Shown here piece after piece: positions 46,801 to 57,210 of a stretch of 64,000 nt of DNA. The DNA is from Beta vulgaris subsp. vulgaris (taxonomy: Eukaryota; Streptophyta; Magnoliopsida; Caryophyllales; Amaranthaceae), in contig NC_079210.1 in assembly GCF_026745355.1 (NCBI RefSeq), positions 7,929,972-7,993,971 of the forward strand, given 5' to 3'. Positions within the stretch are counted from its first letter, which is position 1. Every line of letters starts with the position of its first letter. A program made the translations under genes and the position numbers. The notes beneath the pieces are model-generated. The model was not told the DNA's origin and searched no databases. It saw nothing but the letters and a program-made list of their open reading frames with translations.

Positions 46801-49800
46801 TTAAGTTTTCTATTTTCTCTTTTCACTCTCATTTCTTATAAATCCAAATGGATCAACAGATCAGCATCATGGTTTTTGCTTGGTAGTCCTGAAGTCGCAA
46901 GCAATCAAAAATATTTTCCAATCAAAGCCTAACGTCACAAATGAATATAAGTAATCTACACACTCATACATACTCAATATTGTATGTATGTGACCAATTC
47001 TCCCCTTCACGAAGCACTTTGACTATGCTATATTAACAGAAAGGGGGTAGAACACAATCGTCAAACAATTAGGAACGACAAAGTCACAAGTTTAAAACAA
47101 CAAATCAATTCATTTGCCTAGAAATGTAATCTTGTATCTATTAATTATAATTATATAGATAAAAAAGAAAAAGGGTGTTAAATGTTAAGAGCTAATTTGA
47201 GTGATCAAAAGATAGTAGTAGGAAAAAAAAGTCATATGATATTTTAAAGATGCACAAGGAGAAATTTCTTGTTCATCTACAGAAGAGATATCCCCAAGTT
47301 TTCCAAATCCTAGAAACTGGAAAGGGACCTTCACGAGGGTTTCCATGCAGCAAAGCTGTGTAGAATGATGGTGTTCCCTTCCTATCGGACAGCAAAGTGC
47401 AACTCTCTAAGTTGGCTTATTAAATCAAATGGCAGCAAAAGCAGAAGTTCCGCTGCAGAACTTTCTTTCTACGGAACATATGCATTAGCTACCGTAACAA
47501 GGAAAGAAAGAGTCACACACATCAAACATGTCAAATTCCCAGGCTCATGCCCTTGGCCCTTGGCCCAGGGCCCTGGGGTTCGTAACCACATATATTCTAA
47601 ATTCCTAAGTGACCTCAATGCACTGCAACATGCCAATAATTGGCCAGTTCAAAACTCTATTTATTAATTACCACTAATTTATTCCCACTGAGAGAAAACA
47701 AGCACGAGAGATTTTAGATTTGAATTTTGAACTCATACATAAAGAAGGGGAAGCAAAAGGTGGAGTTAGAGTCTTAGAAAGTAAATGAGCTAGACATGTC
47801 AAAAATTAAGACCTATGGAAAGAAGCTGATGGGTCTACAAAGATATGTACTTGAGAAGCAAATGAGAAATAGAATACAGTTTCTCTCTTTTTCCAATACT
47901 ACTACTAGCTATGTGTGAAGTATGCTTTGATATGTTTGCAGTTAGTGACTTCTCAAGAACAGTAAGTTGTTGAAAACTCAGGTTCACATTCTACTATAGG
48001 GTAAGAACAGTAAACCAAATAAAGTCTTCCAGTTGCCTAATCATAAAACACCAACCTGTGCGCATAAATTTCTGAAATACAGTATACCATATTCTTAATT
48101 TTGGCTTCACATAAGAGTCACCAAACACTAACTCCTGAACTCATCTCAGTTTTCCAAATGTCAATTGATTAATCTTGGCCTACTTCCCCATATGACAAAT
48201 TGATATTCATCCCCCTCAAAGCAACTTAAGGAATAGAACATGTGTTCAAAACAAAACAATCTTTAGGTGCAGTGACACTGGTTGCATGGATTAAAGAAGT
48301 TTTTTAAGAGTTATTTCTCTCGTATCCTTCAGCAACTTTTAGTTGTAGTTGTAGAGTATAGCAGTCCATTGATGCAGTTTAGAACTGTAACCCTAAGCCA
48401 AACAATCATTTGAAGCAAGTAGATTCACAAAGATGGAGATTAAAAAGCCACATGGTAGACAAGCTTACCACAAGCCAATCTGCCACCAGCATTCCCAGTA
48501 GTCAGACTCAGTTCATGTCCACCTGCAAGCAAACAGAAAATAAATTGATGACAGCAAAACCACGCTATCGTCTAAAACAAACAGGCAATAATGACAGCCA
48601 ACAACCCGACCAAGTATTAGAAAATTATACCCTTGCCAAGGTCATCCTCAAGTTCATGGACCACAAGGGCTCTACCAACAACAGAATTTGCTCCACTCAA
48701 CGGAATCTACATGCCAAGATAATAAAGGGTCTCAATAAGGCAGGATATAAGTCAAAATTGAGAAATTCTCAGTGTAGTATAATTATTCCAATTAAGACCT
48801 GATTATCAATGATGGTAGCCTCAGCCACTCCTGCAATTTACAATTGCCACAATCAAAAGTAACCAATCAGATAAAGTTAAAGCAACAAAAATTCCCAGCA
48901 AGAAACTATCCGAACATATTACTCCATCACATTCCAAATCTTTTACCATCTGTGTTAGCAACAATGTTTCCCAGGTCACCCGCATGCCGGATTTCATCCT
49001 CCGGAGCACCATGTGTCATGCTACTAGGATTAAAATGTGGCCCTAAATTTATCCAAATTCAACACCAAAAGAACCTCAATAAAATCAGACACAATACATA
49101 CAAATCAAGTGTCAATTTCCACAGCAGAAACTTGAAATGTGATCAAAAAACAAACCTGTAGAAATACACCCATTTGTTGTATCTCCAAATTCATGCTATA
49201 CATTTTGTCCAATAATCAATAGAAACATCAAATGAAACAGTCAGTTAAAATTACCAACATTACAACATTGCCCAGATAAAAATGAGAGAGAAAAAGAAAG
49301 AGACCAAGTGAAATCCATGTTTCCCAGGAGTAAGTCCAGTAATACGAACGTTGACTGTAGTTGGTCCTGAAAAAGGCCACAGAAAAAATAAATTCAATTC
49401 AATTCATAAAAAAAAAAAAAAAAGACAATCTTCAATCTGCACAATTTCAATCAGATTTGTAAAAAGCAGCCGTTATAATTTGCATCCTACACCCCGGTCA
49501 CTATCACATTCTCCACCCGTCTCGTCTAGGGGGAGAATGTAAGTGGTACATGTACCATGTTTTAAGTCCACCCGGGTGTATAATGAATGAACTCCCAATT
49601 AACCCAAAAACATATGGTATTATTGGAGCTAATAGTAATGGTAGTTATAGTATATCATATTATACCATCATCTTCTTGGGTTAAAGTGACGACACCCTCA
49701 ACATTGGAAGTGCCCTTAAGAACAGCAACAGCTTTTTTGGAGGCGGCAACAATGGTGAGGGGTTTAGGGGCCACAGAAGTAGACACAGAGAGAGATTGTA

Positions 49801-49966
49801 TTTGAGAGGAAAGCTTGAAAGAGAGGCCATTGAAGGAAGAGGTAGAGGAGTTAAGAGAAGTTGAGATTGTACTTGTAGTGGGTGAGGAAAAAGGAGAGAC
49901 AAGAGATAATGTAGGGTGGGAAGCGAGAATGGTGTGCGCTGTCATGGCTGCCAATGCTGCTTGCAT
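43846..49966 (-). CDS. CSD2: Plastid Cu/Zn superoxide dismutase, eight exons
   Basis: Converts superoxide to oxygen and hydrogen peroxide in the chloroplast. Exons: 49966-49666, 49366-49305, 49195-49156, 49042-48947, 48830-48799, 48706-48631, 48522-48469 and 43871-43846. All junctions are GT-AG and the frame holds to a TGA, giving 228 residues. Residues 1 to about 74 are a Ser/Thr-rich transit peptide; the mature part starts near [11 protein letters not shown] (75). Copper ligands are H120, H122, H137 and H194; zinc ligands are H137, H145, H154 and D157; the disulfide pair is C131 and C220; the active-site Arg is R217. All are present, so the enzyme should work. The start ([11 protein letters not shown]) gives normal family length; M8 is an alternative. 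Exon 8 encodes only GVVGLTPL and lies beyond a 4597-bp intron. CSD2 is a known miR398 target, with a probable site in exon 4. Confidence 0.95.
43872..48468 (-). other. Oversized intron 7 of CSD2
   Basis: The GT donor (after 48469) and AG acceptor (before 43871) bound a 4597-bp intron. The other six introns are about 90-300 bp. It contains a Stowaway MITE (44692-44916), a C-run near 45910 and otherwise AT-rich DNA without a supported gene. An alternative end for the protein inside the intron was not found. Confidence 0.85.
44692..44916. mobile_element. Stowaway MITE in CSD2 intron 7
   Basis: The 225-bp element has near-perfect inverted ends: CTATCTCCGTTTCAAATTAA on the left against CTACCTCCGTTTCAAATTAA for the reversed right end, both continuing TCTACAC. 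The TA target duplications are at 44690-44691 and 44917-44918. The good match of the ends suggests a fairly recent insertion. Confidence 0.93.
48964..48984 (-). promoter_or_regulatory. Probable miR398 target site in CSD2 exon 4
   Basis: The minus-strand sequence TGCGGGTGACCTGGGAAACAT (48984 to 48964) shares the core GGGTGACCTG with the complement of plant miR398 as I remember it. One further position would pair as G:U, and mismatches fall near the ends. It encodes the A-G-D-L-G-N-I stretch (zinc ligand D157), where CSD2 genes carry their known site. miR398 lowers CSD2 transcript when copper is scarce. Confidence 0.75.
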
Positions 49967-50017
49967 TGAAAAAGAGAAGGTTGGAAATGGACTTAAACAG
50001 TGCTACGAAAGGATTAT

Positions 50018-50051
50018 GTAGATTGTAGATTGTAGATTGTAGATTGTAGAT
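50018..50051 (-). repeat. GTAGATT heptamer repeat in the CSD2 leader/promoter
   Basis: Almost five tandem copies of GTAGATT lie 52-85 bp upstream of the CSD2 start codon. Such repeats are prone to length change. Whether it is transcribed as 5' UTR is not known. Confidence 0.8.
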
Positions 50052-50310
50052 AGATATGCTTTTTCGTGAGAAGAGATGAGATTATGGCCTTATGTAGTTA
50101 TGTGGAGTTTTATGGATTGGGCCATTGGAGAGTTTCTCAAAACTACTAGTTTTCGTCCAGTGCCCCGGTCTATTAACGCAAATTCAAAGGTGCACATGGT
50201 TACACCTTTCTCTCGGTGTGCACAGACATAAAATAATATGTTCACCAATAAAAAAAAAAAGACATAAAAAAATGTAGTTTATTGTGAGAAATATATAAAA
50301 AGAGAAGGTT

Positions 50311-50513
50311 TGTTACTGATAGAAATTTATCAGAAGAGTGTATTGTATCTGAATTGAGCAAACCCGCTTCTTACAAATGACAGTATTTATAGATACAAAT
50401 TTCACTGTGTAATTGCACAAAATCAACAATAATTCACCCATGCATTAAATGCATATCAGGTGGACTTCACTATGCTTAACAGTAGAATTTGCCACTCCAC
50501 TGTTCTCGCAACA
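50311..50513 (-). repeat. 3' LTR of copia element B, upstream of CSD2
   Basis: On the minus strand it starts TGTTGCGAGAACAG (right edge 50513), directly after a purine tract CAAGGGGGAG, and ends ATCAGTAACA (left edge 50311), giving TGTT...AACA ends. A TATA-like TCTATAAATACTG lies near 50385-50397. It is 203 bp long and ends 345 bp upstream of the CSD2 ATG in the same orientation. The left edge rests on the terminal inverted repeat only, as no target duplication partner survives. Confidence 0.68.
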
Positions 50514-50523
50514 CTCCCCCTTG
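50514..50523 (-). other. Polypurine tract of copia element B
   Basis: The minus-strand CAAGGGGGAG immediately precedes the TGTTG start of the LTR, the standard position for plus-strand priming in LTR retrotransposons. Confidence 0.75.
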
Positions 50524-50756
50524 AATGTCCACTGATAACTCATAATAGATGTTGTCTCATTTAGAACCTAGATAGGAAAAACCCTGTGGGAAAAATCCAT
50601 AATTAGGGAGAATTGTACAATTATCATGTATCTTTGTATGCTTAAAATTAATTGTCTCATTAAAAACCTTGTCAGAAAAAATCCGGTGGGATAAAAACCT
50701 GATCGAAGGGAAAAAGAGTTCAGCGTAGATAATACTTCCCCTAAATTCATCATATA

Positions 50757-52842
50757 TCACGAAGATGACGAATTCCAATTTTTTCGGACTAATTCTTCAA
50801 ATTTCTTCGCCGGAAGGGGTTTTGTGAATAAATCTGCAAGATTCTCACATGATTGGATTTGTTGGATGTTTATCGTCTCTTCCTTTTGGAAGTCGTGAGT
50901 GAAGAAGAGCTTTGGTGATAAATGTTTAGTTGTGTCTCCTTTGATGTACCCTTCGCTTACTTGGGTGTGCATGTAATATTGTCTTCATAGATGATAGTTG
51001 GATATGTTGTTATTATTTTCATTCCACATTCTACTTGGATATTCTTGATCATTGACCTTAGCCATACACATTCCCTTCCAGAAAGAGCAATTAGTTCTTT
51101 GTGATTTGATGATGTGGTCGTCAAAGTCTGCTTTGTGGATTTCCAAGATAGTGTAGTACCTCCAGAAGTGAATAGATACCCGGATTGAGACTTAGCCTTT
51201 TACAAATCTGATAGGTACCCAGCATCTGCATATCCAATGAGTGACGCATTTGGTTTCAACTAGTAGAATAATCCAAGGTCTTGTGTTCCTCGAAGATAAC
51301 GTAATAAGTGTCTGACTCCATTGCAATGTATCTTTGTTGGTACATTGTTGTATCTTGCTAATAAGTTTACTGAAAAAGCTATGTCAGGTCGAGTATTGTT
51401 AGCTAAGTACATTAAGGCACCAATTGCACTTAAATATGGTACTTCAGGACCAAGAATTTCTTCGTTTTTTTCTCGTGGTATGAGTGGATCATCTTTCACA
51501 TTTAGAGAATGCACTATCATTGGAGAACTTATTGGGTGGGCTTTGTCCATGAAAAACCGTTTCAGAATTTTTTCTGTATAGTTTGATTGATGGAAAATAA
51601 TCTCATTTCTCAAATGTTCCATTTGCAAGCCAAGGCAAAATTTTGTCCTCCCGAGATCTTTCATCTCAAATTCTTTTATCAAGTACTTTGCAGTCACTTC
51701 GAGTTCTCTAGGAGTTCCAATAATATTCAAATCATCGACATAGACAGCAATTATGGTGAATCCTGATTTAGATCGCTTAATGAAAACACAGGGACTGATT
51801 TGATTATTTTTTTATCCTTCTTTCGACAGGTACTCACTAAGACGATTATACCACATTCTTCTAGATTGTTTTAACCCATAGCGTGACTTTTTCAATTTTA
51901 TTGAAAACATCTCTTTGGGCATGTGATTTTGTGGTAAGTTTAGTCCATCAGGGACTTTCATACAAATATTTGTGGCAAGTGAGCCATACAAGTATGCGAT
52001 CACTACATCCATCAATCTCATTTGCAATCCTTTTGAAACTGATAAACTTACTAGAAATTTAGTGTAGTTGCATCAACTACTGGAGAAAACATGGCTCATC
52101 ATAATCAATCCCTGGCATTTGCGAGAAGCCTTGGGCTACTAATCTTACCTTATATCTTGTAACCTCATTTTTCTCATATTGTTTTCTCACGAATACCCAT
52201 TTGTAGCCAACTGGTTTTACACCTTTTGGTATTTGGGTTATTTGACCGAATACTTCACGTTTTTCAAGTGATCTCAATTCTGCTTGAATTGTTTCTTTCC
52301 ATTTTGGCCAATCTTTTCTGCAGCGACATTCATCAATTATATTTGGTTCTATATCATTTTCATCGTATGTCATTTCAACCACTATGGAGTAAGCAAAGAT
52401 TTCATTTAAGACAACATCTTTTCGATTCCATTGTTTCTTTGTAGAAACATAACTAATTGAAGTTCCATTGTTGTGTATGCTTTCATGTTCCTTTTCTTCT
52501 GGAACATGCTTATCTTCATTTTTGTTTTCATTATGAATTTCATCATGCTCTATTAGAGAATTTATATTAATTTTGTTCGTTGTTCACCTTGCTTTTTCAT
52601 TTTTCTCGATTTTGAATCTTTAGAACCGGCTTATCTGCCATGTTTTCGACGTGCTATTGACTCAATTTCAATGGCCTTATTATCACTAGGAATTTCAATC
52701 CGTTTCGGAGCATTTGCAGCAGGTACATGTGACTTTGTCACTTTCTTAGCATCTTTGATGCATCTGGCAATTGGTTTACAATACTTCGTAGACGAGCAAT
52801 TTTCTTGACTTCTTCTTCACATGAATTTGTTCTCGGGTCCAG
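50757..52842 (-). pseudogene. Copia element B: reverse transcriptase and RNase H
   Basis: From right to left on the minus strand: the pre-RT linker (DPRTNSCEEEVKKI, then VTKSHVPAANAPKRIEIP and a basic stretch, about 52600-52842); RT N-terminal part (52077-52382, WKETIQAELRSLEKREVF and GYKWVFVRKQYE); 51812-52027 (MDVVIAYLYGSL, YGLKQSRRMWYNRL); YVDD at 51731-51742 followed by 51260-51730 (FCLGLQMEH, PYLSAIGALMYLANNTRPDIAF); and RNase H to 50757 (SCENLADLFTKPLPAKKFEELV). Frameshifts occur between blocks. Integrase and everything before it are absent; the left part joins another element at about 52843. Confidence 0.88.
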
Positions 52843-54330
52843 TTCCTCATCAGTACAAGGGTCCGTAAAAATACATCCACACTCATTAAACTTCACTCTT
52901 ATATTGTTACCTTTTACCAACTTGCTCATAGAAATTAAACTGTGTCTAAAATCTAGAAGATATAAGACATTTGCAAGTGTCAATTTAGGTGTGAGCCTCA
53001 CATTACCAACTTGGCATACTCTCTTTACATTGCCATCTGGAAGCTTTATCCCTTTGTCAAATTTTTTTAATTTAGTGAACATCTTAATATTCCCAACCAT
53101 ATGTTCAGAGGCCCTTGAATCAATTATCCAGGAGTCACAATTAGAAGCATCATTGTAATTCCCTACATTGGATGCAGAGAACTTACCTGCAAAGTTACTT
53201 GCCCTTGCTGTGTTACTTGGGTTGATGTTTCCTTGGTTTTCAGAAAAAGCCTTCATTACCTCCTTGACAACTGCTGAAATTAGGTTATTGTCAGGCTTAG
53301 TAGTGTTGCTGCTACATCTTACTTCATACACCTCATCATCTAGAGGGGTGTCATTCTCTCATACTCTTTTGTCCTTCCAACATTTCCTACAAATTTGCTT
53401 CCACCCTTCCCTTTTTGGATATCTTTATACCATTGTGGAGGTGTAATCAGCTTAAAATATTCAGCCTTTACATCTCCCCTCATCCCACAATGATCACACT
53501 TTTTACTCATTTTCTCCCTCTTGTAATTCTTTTTCTAAAAGTCCCTTTAATTTGTTCATACTTCTTCAATTGGAATGCACTTGCATCTCCTCCCTTATAA
53601 CCTACATTTCCCATTGCAGCATTCACTTTTTTTTGTTTCTCTTGTTGTTACACCATGTGAAAAGCCTTGTTCACACTGGGCAAAGGATCCATTCCCATGA
53701 TATTTCCCCTCACATATTATCATATTCCATATTCAATCCAATCAAGAAATCAATTAGTCTGTGTCGTTCTATCATTTCCATTAGTTTCTTGTGCAACTTG
53801 CAAGTGCATTTGCTCATCACCCCACAATCACATGTGGGCAAACTCTCCACGGCTTGTATTTCATCCTTATACCTTCTGAGTTTATAGTAGTACTCAGATA
53901 CACTCATTTTCTCCTCTTCTAGCTTAGCTACATCTATTCTTAGTTGATATAATTGAGGAGCATTGCTCTGTCCATATCTCTCTACAACTTCATCCCAAAG
54001 TTGTTTAGAGGATTCCATCAACATCAAACATTGTGCCATTTCTACAGTCATTGACTCTAACAGCCAACGCCTTATCATATAGTCATTCCTAAGCCATTTG
54101 CTAGACTCTTTAGTACCAACCTCGGGTTTAGTGCAAGAACCATTGATATATACAAGTTTATTCTTAGCACCTAAAGACATTCTAACATTTCTACTCCACT
54201 TGGGAAAATTACCTCCATCGAAGAGCATGTTGCTTAACAACATCTGAGGATTGTCTGCACCGGATAAGAACAAAGGATCCACATATCCTACTGCCGCTGC
54301 AACATCTTCTTCTTTTCCTTCCCCTGCCAT
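52843..54330 (-). pseudogene. Copia element A: gag, zinc knuckle and protease
   Basis: The gag start at 54330 (MAGEGKEEDVAAAVGYVDPL) is followed by MLFDGGNFPKWSRNVRMSLG, the usual gag N-domain of a large plant copia group, and LLESMTVEMAQCLMLMES. It stops near 53710. A damaged zinc knuckle CDHCGMRGDVKAEYFKL lies near 53450-53510, where the family His and last Cys are replaced. The protease stretch WIIDSRASEHM (about 53095-53128) has Arg where the catalytic DSG Gly is expected, so it is probably inactive. Homology to this family ends near 52843, after 'GCIFTDPCTDE'. Confidence 0.87.
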
Positions 54331-54386
54331 CTTTGGTGATTTTATGATCTTCAGTTTTATAAAATATCTGATGTAATTACCTTACA

Positions 54387-54397
54387 ACTCTGATACC
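54387..54397 (-). other. Primer-binding site of copia element A
   Basis: Minus-strand TGGTATCAGAG sits directly after an LTR end reading ...TTTCTTCA. It shows that the LTR to the right is the 5' LTR of the minus-strand gag at 54330. Confidence 0.85.
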
Positions 54398-54730
54398 ATG
54401 AAGAAAGGTGAAAGCTTTCTGTAAAAATCAATTCTTTGGTTTCAAGAGCAATATTTGCTCAGGTATGTTTACTCAAAGGCTGCGCCTCACTTTCTTACAA
54501 CTTAACCTAGGGATCCTCTAAAGTGCCTCTTATATACATGACCTTAACCAATGAGAGAGCACCAAACTAAAAGACAAAACAAATATACAGCTGTGTAAAA
54601 ACAAATAAGACAACTAACATAAAGCTAGCTATACAAAGAATAAAAACTATGTATGAAAAATACTATGACCAGTATAAGCTTGTGATACTTTCTTTACATT
54701 TATAACCAAAAACATATTCTCACATATGAT
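54398..54730 (-). repeat. 5' LTR of copia element A (right edge uncertain)
   Basis: The minus-strand LTR ends CTTTCTTCA at 54398. A TATA-like TGTATATAAGAG lies near 54526-54539. The sequence does not match the LTR at 50311-50513, so the two ends belong to different families. The U3 start was not identified and the right edge is a guess within about 100 bp. Confidence 0.55.
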
Positions 54731-55564
54731 CTCCATAAGGAAGTTAAGAAAGATAGATGTTCAATAATTTTCAAGCATGATAGTATAAAGCTTGCAAATC
54801 TTTTCATCTAATTATTTCTTGCGAAGAGTTTTGAAAATTTGGTGTACATATTGCACTATTTTTTCCGCCTTTATTTAGGTTCTTAGCCCACTGATTTTTC
54901 TAAGAAGATTTTAATGAGGCAGATTATCAAAGCATATTTTCTGTGAAAGGCTATTCACTTTTCTTTAGCTATGGTGTTTTCTCGAAAGATTTTTCACGCG
55001 ATAATTAATTAAGTAGTTCATAGGTGATTATTTCAAAGGATGGTCATTAATCCAATTTTATTGATTACCTGCATTGCATATAGCAGTATAAGAATACACT
55101 CATACACTACCTTACATTTATTTTTTTATATTCTTGATAAGTAGGGGCCCCATTGGATTAGCTGGCTAGACATCCACCCCCTTCTAATTTTCCTTTTTTG
55201 AACCTCTTGCAGGTTAACTCGACATAGGTTTGCGTGCTGACACTTTGAGAGTAGGGGATGGGAAGGAGAACCCCAAACCTTGAAACAAAAGTTATTTCCT
55301 TACCACTAGGTCAAATTATCTTGCTCTTCTAATTGCCCATGGTGTACATAATGGTACATGGACACTCTGGTACCTTACCTTTGTGTACAAATTAGATTAT
55401 ACAAAAGATACATTTATACAACAAAATACAAGTTAACTTGGTTTAGTAAAAATGATAGCATCTACCAACTTCAATATTTGAGTTTTAGGAATCAGGACTC
55501 AAGTCACTAAGAATACATCGTACTTTGTCGAATAAGATTTTCTTATCCTTCTTCTTACTTTTAA
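54731..55564. other. Intergenic DNA with one SINE candidate
   Basis: No gene is seen. A tRNA-like block on the minus strand at about 55120-55325 is listed separately. Confidence 0.5.
55120..55325 (-). mobile_element. Candidate tRNA-derived SINE, reverse strand
   Basis: On the minus strand an A-box-like GACCTAGTGGTAAGG (55299-55313) is followed by TTTCAAGGTTTGGGGTTCTCC (about 55265-55285), the position of a B box, though its TTCGA core is lost. The tail runs into A/T-rich sequence near 55120. This fits an old plant SINE. Ends are approximate. Confidence 0.4.
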
Positions 55565-56972
55565 GGGTTTTTTCACCAGGTACCCCTGTGGTTTTTCAAA
55601 ATTTATGGGGTACCCCTAAGGTTTCAATAAAATTCACGAAATACCCTTAATGACTAACGGTGTTAAGTTTCCGTTAGTCATTAACCTTAATTAACCCTTC
55701 AATCCTAATTAACCATCTAACCCTAACCCTTGAACCTTAATCCTAACCTCCTAACACCTCACCCCTACCTTAACCATCCAACCACCCCCTCCCCCACCCA
55801 CGCAGCCCCCCCACCCTTCCCCCACCCTTCCCCCACCACCCCCGTCGAATTCCCTCTCCCCACCCCACCACCCCCGTCGAATTCCGAATAGTGACCCACC
55901 ACCACCCCCGTCGAATTCCCAATGGTGACCCACCACCGCCCCTGCTTGCCCCACATTCCCGCCGCAACCCTACCAACCCAACCCTCAAACCACCGATCGA
56001 AGCACCCACCCACACAGATCGAAGCCCCACTGTCGAAGGCCACCAAATTCGACCCAAATGGAACCTCCACCGTCGAACCCCCACCAAATCACTCACCTAG
56101 ATTAAAGCATCGAAAGACCCATCCACCTTGAAGCCCTAAATCGACCCACCTAACTGGACCCAATCGAAGCCCCCAAATCAACCCACCCAACTCGACCCAA
56201 CACCGTCGAACCCCTAACCACCAGAACTAATATTCGAACATCTTCGAACCACTTGCAAATGGCATCACATCTTCGTTATGGGTCTCGATTTCCTTCGACC
56301 TCGGTTTTTGGTTTCGTTTGGGTCTTAATTTAGCTCTTTTTGGTTCGATGTGGCTGCTGGTGGGTGGATTTCGGCAATTTTAAGTGGTGCATTTGGTGGT
56401 TGTGGGTGGATTTCGGCAGTTTTAAGTGGTTCAGTTGGTGGTTGTGGGTGGATTTCGGTAGTTTTAAGTGGTGCATTTGGTGGTTGTGGGTGGATTTCAG
56501 TGGTTGTGGATGAATTTCGATGGTAGTATGTGAATTTCAGTGATTGTAGGTGGATTTCGGTGGTTGTAGTGGTGCATTTGATGGTGGTGGGGTGGGTTTC
56601 CTCGGTGGTTGTAGGTGGTGCATTTGATGGTGGTTGGCTGGGTGGTGTAGGTAGTGGGAGGTGGCTTGGTGGTTGAAGGGTGGGTGGTTGGGGTGTTGGG
56701 TGATGATTAATGGTGTTGGGGTTAGATTAATGGGGTTGGGGTTAGATTAATGAGGTTAGGTTAGGGTCAGAAATTAGGGTTTGGTTAGTTAATTAGGGTT
56801 TAATTAGAGTTAGAGGGATTGACCCTAATGACTAACGGAAACTTGACACCGTTAGTCATTAAGGGCATTTTGTACATTGTTTACAAACCTTAGGGATACC
56901 TGGTGCATTTTTTTAAAACTAGGGGTACCCCATGAATTTTGATAAAGTACAAGGATACCTGGTGAAAAATCG
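55565..56972. mobile_element. Non-autonomous long-TIR Mutator-like element (MULE)
   Basis: A perfect 9-bp target duplication TACTTTTAA (55556-55564 and 56973-56981) is the Mutator hallmark. The ends are inverted repeats of about 110-120 bp: GGGTTTTTTCACCAGGTA on the left, CGATTTTTCACCAGGTAT on the reversed right, both reaching a GACTAACGGTGT...CGTTAGTCATT motif that is itself nearly palindromic. The interior has C-rich repeats (about 55780-56200, CACCCCCGTCGAATTCC units) and tandem TGGTTGTGGGTGGATTTCGG units (about 56340-56560). No transposase was found. Length is 1408 bp. Confidence 0.93.
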
Positions 56973-57210
56973 TACTTTTAAAGTGTATTATACGCCAACC
57001 CAAACTAACTTTAACATGTAAGAAACTCCTCTGAATAGAGTTCCCATCTTAGCCATCATAAACAAAAAATCCATTCAACCAAAATACCAAATACTTCTCT
57101 CACTTTCTTTCTCAAGTCCTAACAGTCATAAAAATGTTATGATTTGTCAATTATACAAACTATCATCCCACCTAAAACCGATTCAAAAACCTCTCTGAAA
57201 ACATACAATC

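Noticed and set aside
46681..46932. 83-codon frame in CSD2 intron 7
   Set aside because: Hydrophobic, T-rich composition with no recognisable family.
47540..47585. GC-rich near-palindrome (cccttggcccagggccctgggg)
   Set aside because: Short and isolated within an intron, and I could not link it to a transposon or RNA gene.
48410..48802. 130-codon plus-strand frame
   Set aside because: Antisense to CSD2 exons 5-7, which have clear SOD sequence and splice sites.
55751..56131. Several overlapping Gly/Trp-rich and Pro/His-rich frames
   Set aside because: Translations of the C-rich repeat inside the MULE.
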